Below, piece after piece: positions 16,637 to 25,122 of a stretch of DNA of 64,000 nucleotides (positions within the stretch are counted from its first letter, which is position 1; each line of letters starts with the position of its first letter). The DNA comes from Candidatus Woesearchaeota archaeon (GTDB lineage: Archaea > Nanobdellota > Nanobdellia > Woesearchaeales > UBA11576). The notes beneath the pieces were generated by a model. That model was not told the origin of the DNA. It saw only the letters and a list, made by a program, of their open reading frames with translations, and made no database searches. The position numbers were made by a program, and so were the translations under genes. The DNA is taken from the NCBI GenBank assembly GCA_018675335.1, contig JABGYH010000007.1:372232-436231 (forward strand). The letters are read 5' to 3'.

Positions 16637-19600
16637 GTGGATGTATCAGAACAAGTAAGAATATTTGAAGAATTCTTTGAAAAGAATTACTTAACAGATA
16701 TACTAGAAAAAATAAGAATAGGGCAAAACTATTTAGTAGTTGATTTCTTAGAATTAACCAAATTTAATCCCGAAATTTCACAATTATTACTAGATCAACC
16801 AGAAGAAATTCTAAAAACAGCAGAAATTGCAATAAGATCATTTGACTTACCTGATAGTTTTAAAAATTTCTATGTAAGATTTTTTAATTTACCGCTATCA
16901 CAAAAAATAGCAATAAGAGCTATAAGAAGTGAACATTTAGAAAAATTTATTTTTTTAGATGGAACTGTTAGACAAAAATCAGATGTTCGTCCTCAAGTAA
17001 CTTCCGCCCGATTTGAATGTCCAAGCTGCGGAAATGTAATTACAGTTCTTCAACTAGAACAAAAATTTAAAGAACCTACCAGGTGTGGTTGTGGAAGAAA
17101 AGGAAAATTCAGACTTCTAAGCAAAGAACTTGTTGATGCACAAAAAATAGTATTAGAAGAATTAGCAGAACAACTTGATGGTGGCCAACCAAAAAGAATT
17201 GACGTATTTCTCAAAAATGATTTAGTTTGCCCATTAAGTGATAAAAAAACCAATCCCGGAACAAAAGTACAAGTTGTTGGCCAATTAAAAGAAGTTCCAA
17301 TACCTGCAAGAGATGGCGGTCAATTAATCAGGTATGATTTGATGGTTGAAGTAAATCACATATTAACTATGGATGAAGATTACGGCGAACTAAAAATAAC
17401 TGATGAAGAAAAAAAAGAAATTTTAGAATTATCACGCGATCCAAAAATATTACTTAAATTAACAAATTCAATTGCGCCTTCAATTTATGGTCATGATAAA
17501 ATAAAAGAAGCAATAGTTCTACAAATACTCGGAGGAGTACACAAAACGCGTAAAGATGGTGTTCGAACTAGAGGAGACATGCACATTTTACTAATAGGGG
17601 ATCCTGGTTCGGGAAAATGTTTGGAGGGTAATACTAAACTAGTTATGGGAACAGGAGAAATAAAAACAATCAAAGAAATAGTGGAATCAAAAATAAATGA
17701 AAATGTTTTTTCAATTAATCATACAGGAAATTGTTTTGATATTGCCCCCTCAAGATTTTGGAAAAGAAAAATTAGTGAAAAACTTTTTAAAATTAAAACA
17801 AAAACAGGCAATGAACTTTTACTTACTAAACAACATCCATTATTTACTACAAATCACGGATTGATTAATTCTAAAACTGCTGCAGAATTTAATATTGGAG
17901 AATATATAGCTCAACCATCTAATTTGAATGTTTTTGGAGAATTACAACAAGTTCCAATTGATTTTGAAAAAGTTAAATCTTTTCATAAAACAAAATATAA
18001 TTTACCAACACACATAGGTGTTAAGTTTGCAAGGTTGTTAGGCTATCTAGTTGGAGATGGATATGTTAGACAAAGAAAAACAACTGGCTTAGTAAGCATC
18101 ACAAATAATGATTTTGATTTGTTAAATCGTTTCGAACACATAATTCATGATTTATTTGGAATACAGGTTAGTAAAAGAAAAAAACAAAATTCAAATAGTT
18201 ATGAATACTATTTTTGCTCAAGAGAACTAGTTAATTGTTTAGAAAAAATTGATAAAAATATAACTAAAGGATCGGGAGATATGTTAATTAGCAAATACAT
18301 CCAAAAATCCCCTGATTTTGTTTTAAAGGAATTTATTTCTGCATTATTTGACTGTGAAGGTTATGTTAATAAAAATAAACGAGAAATAGAGTTTAGTTCG
18401 AAAAGTAAAAATTTAATTGTTGATTTAAAATTGTGTTTATTAAGATTTGGGATAACAACTCAAAGTTCTGAATGTTTAAAACATGCAACAAATACAATAA
18501 ATAAAATTAAAAGAAAATATCATAGATTAAAAATTAGTGGAGAAAATATTAAACAATTCTCTAAAACAATAGGATTTGGGTGTTCTAAAAAACAAACTGA
18601 TTTAAAAAAATCAATTGAATTAAATGGAAAATTTAACACAAATTTAAATATAGTGCCAAACATATCAGAATTATTAATAGTATTAAGACATACTTATGGT
18701 TTAACACAAAAAGATTTTGGAATTTCTCGCACAACATACCAACATTACGAAAGGGGGGATAGAAATCCAAGTTTTACCAATCTAAAAAAAATTAATTTAG
18801 TTTATCAAAATCTCAAAAATAAATTTGGACTTGTTGATGATTATTTAGCTATTTTAGATCAAATTAGCAATGCAGATATTTTTTGGGATCAAATAGAATC
18901 AATAGAAGAAGTAAAAAATGAAGAAAAATACGTTTACGATTTAGAAATTCCCAAAGTTCATAATTTCATAGCAAATGGAGTTATGGTTCATAATTCTCAG
19001 TTAATTAAAAGAGCACAACTCGTTGCTCCAAAAAGTAGATATGTTAGTGGTAAGGGAGCTAGTGGAGCAGGACTAACTGCTGCAGTAGTTAAAGATGAAT
19101 TTATGAGAGGCTGGGCTCTTGAAGCAGGAGCACTAGTTTTGGCAAACAAAGGATTTTGTATGATTGACGAGTTAGATAAAATGAGTACTGAAGACCGAAG
19201 TGCGATGCATGAAGCATTAGAGCAGCAAACAGTAACCATTGCAAAAGCAAACATTCAAGCAACTCTTCGTGCAGAAACCACCGTACTTGCAGCAGCGAAT
19301 CCTAAATGGGGGAGATTTGATCCTTATGAAATAATTGCAAAACAAATTAATTTGCCACCTGCACTTATCAGCAGATTTGACTTAATATTTCCCGTAAGGG
19401 ACCTACCTGATCGCGATCAAGATAGTAAACTTGCAGCATTCATATTAAATTTACACAAAAATAAAGATGCAGGAAAAGCAGAAATTGATACTGACCAATT
19501 AAGAAAATATTTATCTTATTCTAGACGATACTGCAAACCTGAACTAACCAAAGAAGCACTCGAAGAAATACAAAAATATTATGTTGAAATAAGAAATAAA

Positions 19601-20029
19601 GGTGGAGAGGACGGAGGAGTAAAATCAATTCCTATTACTGCGCGTCAATTAGAAGCACTTGTAAGGCTTGCTGAAGCTAGTGCTAGAAGTAGACTTGCAG
19701 AAAAAGTTACTCGTAAAGATGCAAAAAAAGCAATTGAATTACTACATTATTGTATGGTTCAAGTAGGGGTTGATCCGGAAACTGGAAAAATTGATATTGA
19801 TGTTTTAACAACAGGCGTTTCAAGTAGTGCTCGAAATAATATTGCAATAGTAAAAGAATCAATTAATGAACTTGAAAATAAAATTGGAAAAACAATACCT
19901 ATAGAAGAATTAGTAAAAGAAGTACAAGAAAAAGGCATTGATGTTGATAAGGTTGACGAAGTTATTGAAAAATTAAAAAGATCCGGAGATATTTTTGAAC
20001 CTAGAAGAGGATTTATTCAAAAAATTTAA
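16637..20029 (+). CDS. mcm: MCM replicative helicase precursor containing an intein
   Basis: The frame encodes 1130 residues. Excising the intein (328-786) leaves a normal-sized MCM of 671 residues. The N-terminal domain carries zinc-binding cysteines (CPSCG, then CGC, about 125-155) and a VGQLKEVPIP loop. The AAA+ core follows, with the Walker A GDPGSGK/SQ split by the intein, Walker B MIDELDKM, sensor 1 AANPKWGRF, and the arginine finger SRFDL. A C-terminal winged helix ends the protein. MCM unwinds DNA at the replication fork. The start is GTG at 16637, behind GGTGTGA. The promoter is probably GTTTAAAAATA near 16585. Confidence 0.97.
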   Translation: MDVSEQVRIFEEFFEKNYLTDILEKIRIGQNYLVVDFLELTKFNPEISQLLLDQPEEILKTAEIAIRSFDLPDSFKNFYVRFFNLPLSQKIAIRAIRSEHLEKFIFLDGTVRQKSDVRPQVTSARFECPSCGNVITVLQLEQKFKEPTRCGCGRKGKFRLLSKELVDAQKIVLEELAEQLDGGQPKRIDVFLKNDLVCPLSDKKTNPGTKVQVVGQLKEVPIPARDGGQLIRYDLMVEVNHILTMDEDYGELKITDEEKKEILELSRDPKILLKLTNSIAPSIYGHDKIKEAIVLQILGGVHKTRKDGVRTRGDMHILLIGDPGSGKCLEGNTKLVMGTGEIKTIKEIVESKINENVFSINHTGNCFDIAPSRFWKRKISEKLFKIKTKTGNELLLTKQHPLFTTNHGLINSKTAAEFNIGEYIAQPSNLNVFGELQQVPIDFEKVKSFHKTKYNLPTHIGVKFARLLGYLVGDGYVRQRKTTGLVSITNNDFDLLNRFEHIIHDLFGIQVSKRKKQNSNSYEYYFCSRELVNCLEKIDKNITKGSGDMLISKYIQKSPDFVLKEFISALFDCEGYVNKNKREIEFSSKSKNLIVDLKLCLLRFGITTQSSECLKHATNTINKIKRKYHRLKISGENIKQFSKTIGFGCSKKQTDLKKSIELNGKFNTNLNIVPNISELLIVLRHTYGLTQKDFGISRTTYQHYERGDRNPSFTNLKKINLVYQNLKNKFGLVDDYLAILDQISNADIFWDQIESIEEVKNEEKYVYDLEIPKVHNFIANGVMVHNSQLIKRAQLVAPKSRYVSGKGASGAGLTAAVVKDEFMRGWALEAGALVLANKGFCMIDELDKMSTEDRSAMHEALEQQTVTIAKANIQATLRAETTVLAAANPKWGRFDPYEIIAKQINLPPALISRFDLIFPVRDLPDRDQDSKLAAFILNLHKNKDAGKAEIDTDQLRKYLSYSRRYCKPELTKEALEEIQKYYVEIRNKGGEDGGVKSIPITARQLEALVRLAEASARSRLAEKVTRKDAKKAIELLHYCMVQVGVDPETGKIDIDVLTTGVSSSARNNIAIVKESINELENKIGKTIPIEELVKEVQEKGIDVDKVDEVIEKLKRSGDIFEPRRGFIQKI
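17618..18994 (+). mobile_element. LAGLIDADG homing-endonuclease intein with an internal HTH domain
   Basis: The 459-residue intein begins with Cys (CLEGNTKLV, block A), directly after the Walker A lysine, and ends in VMVHN before the extein Ser. TKQHPLF is the block B His motif, and YVYDLEIPKVHNFIANG is blocks F and G. Two LAGLIDADG motifs, LLGYLVGDGYV and FISALFDCEGYV, have intact acidic residues, so the endonuclease may be active. Between the second motif and the C-terminal splicing blocks lies a Cro/C1-type HTH (LRHTYGLTQKDFGISRTTYQ, then GDRNPSF). All splice-junction residues look intact. Confidence 0.92.
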
Positions 20030-20166
20030 AAAAATTATTTCAAATAATATTTTTATTTACTTCCTCTTATTAAAGTTAAAAATAAGATACTTTGCTTAAT
20101 TTAATTGATTTTTAAAGTTCTCCAAAGTAAAACATATAAATAAATAATATATATTCTTTTAATATT

Positions 20167-23100
20167 ATGGAAAAAAGGGGAAATTGGCAGATATACATTA
20201 AATTCGTGGGTCTGCTTTTAATTTATTTATGGATACTTCTACCAATTCATGCTAGTTCAGTATATGCAAATATTCAAAATGTTAGTGCAACAGGACAACA
20301 TGGAGTAACAGGTGTAAGACGAACAAATGATTATACTCAAATAGAACTTGATTTAATTAATAACAGCAATTATGTTGAACCTAACAGTTTAAAATTATTA
20401 GAATACACTAGTGAAATGTTTGAATGTACTTACAACAATAAAACATTTATTCACCATTGTATTTCTTTAATTGATGAAATTTTAGAACCTGGAAAATATG
20501 TTTATCAAATACAAAGATTTTCGAGTGGCGGAACTATTTCGGAAGAACTCGACTTTGCACAATTTATTGTAGATAACATACCCCCAAAAATACAAAGCTT
20601 TAATGTAATACAAAATGAAAGTGGAGTATATGCAAATTATTCCAGTATTGATCTTGGTTGTGTTGATTGCGGACTTGAATGTGCAGGAATTGGAAAAGTT
20701 ATATTCTCCATTGATTCAGTTCAAAAAGGAGAAGCAATATTTAATACAAGTTCATGCGCAATAACTAATACAACAAAAATAGAAGTTAATGGACTTGAGG
20801 GAATTTTTGAGACCAAAAAAATATGTATTGATGTTTATGATAGATTAAATCAAAAAACCAAAGAATGTACCAACATAACAATTGACATGAAAATACCTGA
20901 ACTAAAAAATATAAGTTTAAATTTGGGGAATAAAGAAATTAAATATTTTAAAGGAGATCCTTTAATGAATGCAGAATTAAAGATTTCTTTTTATGAAGAT
21001 TCAATTCTTAACTTAAGTTCATTAAATCTAGATATGTCTTCTTTAAACATAAGACCTGAGTATCAAGAAGCTTACAAAGAAATAAAAGCTCAAACAAACT
21101 ATCCAATAATCACTTTTGGAGGGTGCTCTAATGGAACTGCAAACTACAGTGAGCAAGACACAATACCAACCCAATTAAGTGGAGAAATTGAATGTACTTG
21201 GGGAGGAATTGTAGTTTATTTTTCAGAAGAACAAACTCCCGTTGTAAAAATTGATGTATCTGATGAAATCGGAAAAAAACTAAGCACAACTCATGAACTA
21301 CCAATCACAATTGATCGTGAAAGTCCCCTTGTTCAAAATATAATAACCTCCAATGTTGATGAGAATGGAAAAAGTTGGATGGGACTAAACCCAGATAATA
21401 TTACTGCACTCATTCAAGAAAATAAAAGCGGGATTTATAATAAAAAAATAATTATGGACTTTTCTAGTTTAGGAGAACAAAACGTAACTGACAACTTTGA
21501 TAAAACAAAAATATTACCTAATAATTGTACTGAAGGTTGGACTTGCTTATGGACAAATATAATTGTTGATCCAAAAACTCACAATTCAGGAGACATACTT
21601 CAATTAACAATAATTAATCCATCACAAGATGATGCTGGAAACGCAGTTGATGGAAAAACTACCACATCCATATTTTATGATTCAACCCCCCCCAAAATAG
21701 ATAATGAAAGCATACTTAGGCCTTACGCATGTCCAGTCACTGGTGAAACTATAGACATAGAATTTAATGTAACTGAGACTATGAGTGGAGAAGTCAGTGT
21801 TGAATTTTATGCACAAAATATTTCACTTAATTCATTTCCTCAAAAAGGAGAATGTGAAAAAATAGAAGATGCGTATGGGCAATGGAATTGTAAACTATCA
21901 ATAGATAATTTAGTTTCTTATTATGTTAAAGATCAAATCAGAATTGATGCAATTGATCGAGCAGGAAACAACGCAACATTTTTTATTGAACAAGAAGTAT
22001 GTGAATCTGTCAATGGAACTCCCAATGTAGTTTCTGCAGACATTCTTGAAGGAAGTATGTTCCCATCTAAACTTGATAAAATAACTTCAGGATACTTGTC
22101 ATACCCAGTATTTTTTCAAATTATGCTTAATCATGCAGAAACTGTTGCAGTTCAAAAAATTGATGTTGAAAGTTGTAATCTAAGCGAAGGAAGCATAACT
22201 GATGAATACGTTGTAACACCGCTTGAATTTATTCAACCATTAATTGGAATTAAAATATCTTTGGATGCTGACGCAGTTGCGAATGTTTCCGAAACAATTA
22301 TGACTTGTAAATTAAATTTAAAAGTTCGCGCAGGTACAAAAGTTTATTCACAACCAGAATATGAAGAAGTGGAAATTCCACTCCAATTAACAGGAACGAT
22401 ATTTGGAGGACTTAATGAAAGCATGCAAAATACGCTTGAAGGAATTGAATCAGATATTGAAGATATACAATCAGACATAGATGGTTATGAAGATGCACTA
22501 GCTTTTTTTGGAACATTATGTTCACTTGTAGAAATTTTAGTTTATTTAATTCAAGCAATGCAAATTATTAAAATGCTACTTTGGATAGTTGGGTGGATAG
22601 TTTATGCAGTTATGCTAGTCGTAAAACAAGGAGATTTAGTTGAAGCAGGGAAACTACCTCACACAATATATTATGATATTTGTGCAATAATTGATAAAGT
22701 TTCAACAACAATTGTTACATTAACATATCAATTTGATGCAAAAATTTGGACTCCAGATGTTTATACCTCCCCTGGATTTTATCTTAAATTACTTTGTGCC
22801 TGGGCTACTTGCAGATTTAGTGAAGCAGATAATTTTATTCAAACATTCGCTGGAACTGGAACATCAAGCGGATCACAATTCAAATACTCTTATGAAAATG
22901 AAAAAGGTCCATCAGGAGATAAACTAAATTTTGGCGAAGCAGTATTTTCTTATGATTGGAGTGTTTACAAAAGTATCACTGTTGCAAGAGGATTTGGGTG
23001 TATTCCTGGAATAGTTTATGGACTTAAAAAGAAAAAACAAGTCACGTGTATGCAAAGAAATTGTGTTAGAGATTATGTTTCAAGTGGTTTTTCACCAGCA

Positions 23101-23550
23101 CACTGTAATGAAATGAAAGATGCTCGCGAGTGCTTATATGTTGATAGTGCAGCTTCAAGAATGGTTGATGGCCCTCAAGCATATGCCTGGTTTCAAGGAT
23201 TGAATGAATGGCTAATTGGCCAAGTAGTTGGATCATTAATGGCAGCTTTAATGGATTATTTTGATTGTGGTTGTCCTTGCGGACTTACTACATCTAACTG
23301 TGCAAGTTCTGGAGCATCAACCTTATTTGATACAAAAACAGGAGCATATGGTCAAATTGAAAAAGCATGTGGCAAGTCTGATGGAAAAGATACACAAGGT
23401 TTTTTACTTGAATCATGGAGATCATTTGTTTGTGGAATAACATTATCACTAGCTTTATTTTTAGAACTTGGTGATTGGATAAATTGGTCAGACTTAGAAT
23501 GGAATTATTATGATAATAGTTTAGAAGGAGAAGATTATTGTAATCAATAA
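20167..23550 (+). CDS. Large secreted/membrane protein with Ig-like repeats and a Cys-rich end
   Basis: The 1127-residue protein starts with a basic N terminus and a hydrophobic signal or anchor (about 12-30). Residues about 30-740 look like successive beta-sandwich modules with N-glycosylation-type sequons and the recurring bacterial-Ig phrase of DNIPPKIQSF or YDSTPPKID type. Two membrane helices follow around 785-825, after a short acidic helical linker. The last 300 residues are Cys-rich, with CGCPCGLTTSNC, and end with another hydrophobic stretch. I do not recognise a family. It heads a group of four same-strand genes for exported proteins and is likely a cell-surface component. Confidence 0.8.
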   Translation: MEKRGNWQIYIKFVGLLLIYLWILLPIHASSVYANIQNVSATGQHGVTGVRRTNDYTQIELDLINNSNYVEPNSLKLLEYTSEMFECTYNNKTFIHHCISLIDEILEPGKYVYQIQRFSSGGTISEELDFAQFIVDNIPPKIQSFNVIQNESGVYANYSSIDLGCVDCGLECAGIGKVIFSIDSVQKGEAIFNTSSCAITNTTKIEVNGLEGIFETKKICIDVYDRLNQKTKECTNITIDMKIPELKNISLNLGNKEIKYFKGDPLMNAELKISFYEDSILNLSSLNLDMSSLNIRPEYQEAYKEIKAQTNYPIITFGGCSNGTANYSEQDTIPTQLSGEIECTWGGIVVYFSEEQTPVVKIDVSDEIGKKLSTTHELPITIDRESPLVQNIITSNVDENGKSWMGLNPDNITALIQENKSGIYNKKIIMDFSSLGEQNVTDNFDKTKILPNNCTEGWTCLWTNIIVDPKTHNSGDILQLTIINPSQDDAGNAVDGKTTTSIFYDSTPPKIDNESILRPYACPVTGETIDIEFNVTETMSGEVSVEFYAQNISLNSFPQKGECEKIEDAYGQWNCKLSIDNLVSYYVKDQIRIDAIDRAGNNATFFIEQEVCESVNGTPNVVSADILEGSMFPSKLDKITSGYLSYPVFFQIMLNHAETVAVQKIDVESCNLSEGSITDEYVVTPLEFIQPLIGIKISLDADAVANVSETIMTCKLNLKVRAGTKVYSQPEYEEVEIPLQLTGTIFGGLNESMQNTLEGIESDIEDIQSDIDGYEDALAFFGTLCSLVEILVYLIQAMQIIKMLLWIVGWIVYAVMLVVKQGDLVEAGKLPHTIYYDICAIIDKVSTTIVTLTYQFDAKIWTPDVYTSPGFYLKLLCAWATCRFSEADNFIQTFAGTGTSSGSQFKYSYENEKGPSGDKLNFGEAVFSYDWSVYKSITVARGFGCIPGIVYGLKKKKQVTCMQRNCVRDYVSSGFSPAHCNEMKDARECLYVDSAASRMVDGPQAYAWFQGLNEWLIGQVVGSLMAALMDYFDCGCPCGLTTSNCASSGASTLFDTKTGAYGQIEKACGKSDGKDTQGFLLESWRSFVCGITLSLALFLELGDWINWSDLEWNYYDNSLEGEDYCNQ

Positions 23551-23566
23551 ACAAAAATTTAGAAAA

Positions 23567-24136
23567 ATGAAACTTCAAAAAATATTAATTTGGACTTGGT
23601 TGATTTTAATTAGTTTAAGTTGTGTTTCTAGTTTTGATTGGTCAACTATGGGAACTACAGACATATTAGATCGAGATCATGGAATTCCATCAACTGATTG
23701 GTACGATGTTGAAGAATGGGAAATAACATTTTGTCTCACAAATGATGTATACAACGAACCTAGCGAAACAAATGTTGGTAATATGGTAAGGGGAGACAGT
23801 TCATTTTCACACAGCTATGTTGCAACAATCCAAGCTGAAGTAAATGAAGTTTTGGCTAATGATGATTTAGGAATAGTTATGGAAGAAAAATTATATGAAT
23901 TAAGTTGGTTTGTGCGCGCAGCACATGGAGAAACACTCAATTATGAAGTAAGAGTTTCAGGACTCACAGATCCAATAGTTTCAGGTCCTGCAAATTATGC
24001 AAATCCCGGACGAGATTATTGGTCGTACATCACTACAAGTGATTTAAAAACTGCTAAACTAAAAATATGGAATGAAGATATTTCTGAAACCATAGAAGTA
24101 ACTTTTGAAGGTGCGGATCATACAGGTTCAAGCTAA
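23567..24136 (+). CDS. Secreted hypothetical protein
   Basis: The 189-residue protein has a clear Sec-type signal peptide (KILIWTWLILISLSCVSS, likely cut near residue 23), then a small soluble domain with alternating hydrophobic residues and aromatic-rich ends, such as TSDLKTAKLKIWNEDI. No family is recognised and no cysteines remain after the signal except one. It starts 16 bases after the large surface protein and is probably in the same operon. Confidence 0.75.
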   Translation: MKLQKILIWTWLILISLSCVSSFDWSTMGTTDILDRDHGIPSTDWYDVEEWEITFCLTNDVYNEPSETNVGNMVRGDSSFSHSYVATIQAEVNEVLANDDLGIVMEEKLYELSWFVRAAHGETLNYEVRVSGLTDPIVSGPANYANPGRDYWSYITTSDLKTAKLKIWNEDISETIEVTFEGADHTGSS

Positions 24137-24183
24137 TCTCACACAATAATAAAATTAAAATAATTAATAACACAAATTAAACA

Positions 24184-25122
24184 ATGAAAACTAAAAAAAA
24201 AGAATTAAAACAAAAAGAATTGATTTCAATTAAACAGAGTTTTGACTTATTAAAAACTGAAAAAGTATTAAAATTAATCTTATTTGATATTTTAACCATA
24301 TTTTCATTTTTTCTAATAATTGCAACATTCTTAATTATTTCAAGTTTAGCTTGGGTTGATGTAATGAAAATAAATGAACTTGCAAAAGGAGTTTATGAAC
24401 TTGGCGAAGGAGAATTACAAAACATAGCAGGAGATTTGGAAAAAACTAAAGAATTAAAAGAAAATGTAACAACAATACAAAAATTATTCAACACATTCAT
24501 ACTAAAACTTATTGGAATCACCTTATTATGTATAACATTGTTTAGCATACTCTATTCTGCAAGTCAATATTTTGGATGGAAAAAAATAAATATCCCAAAT
24601 ACCAAACTGAATTATAAATTTTTAAAATTTTGGAGTATGAACTTAAGTTTTATGATTTTAAGTTTTATTACAACAACAGGGTTATTTCTACTTTTAAGAA
24701 AAAAACCAATACTCACAATAGTTATCATAATAATTACAAATATTATCATAAATTATGTTTACAAAATATACTCTCAATTAATTAAAGAAAACAAGTCCAT
24801 TCGAATTCAAATTAAAAAATTAATAATTACAATAATTAATTTAAAAACATTATTTGTTTATTTTGTTGTAGTACTAGTTTTAATTAGTTCTCTAGCAATT
24901 CTTGGAGTAGTATCTTATTTTGCGGCAATATTAAGCATCCCATTAACCATATTATTCTTATTTTGTTTATCCTGGAATAAAATATATTACGCTGAAAACT
25001 TAAAAATAATATTAAAAACAAATAAGCCACATAAAATTATAGACAATAATAATACAAAAAATAAACCTGTCAAAAAGAAACTTATTAAAAAAAAATCTAA
25101 CAAAAAAAAGACTAGAAAATAA
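24184..25122 (+). CDS. Six-helix membrane protein with Lys-rich tail
   Basis: The 312-residue protein has about six hydrophobic segments (near 30-58, 108-130, 150-172, 176-197, 222-245 and 246-265), separated by short loops. A charged, helical external loop lies between the first and second. The C terminus (about 285-312) is a Lys/Asn tail like others in this window. No family or catalytic residue is recognised. The stop codon TAA overlaps the next start by one base (TAATG), so translation of the two is probably coupled. It may help export or anchor the neighbouring surface proteins; this is inference. Confidence 0.75.
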   Translation: MKTKKKELKQKELISIKQSFDLLKTEKVLKLILFDILTIFSFFLIIATFLIISSLAWVDVMKINELAKGVYELGEGELQNIAGDLEKTKELKENVTTIQKLFNTFILKLIGITLLCITLFSILYSASQYFGWKKINIPNTKLNYKFLKFWSMNLSFMILSFITTTGLFLLLRKKPILTIVIIIITNIIINYVYKIYSQLIKENKSIRIQIKKLIITIINLKTLFVYFVVVLVLISSLAILGVVSYFAAILSIPLTILFLFCLSWNKIYYAENLKIILKTNKPHKIIDNNNTKNKPVKKKLIKKKSNKKKTRK

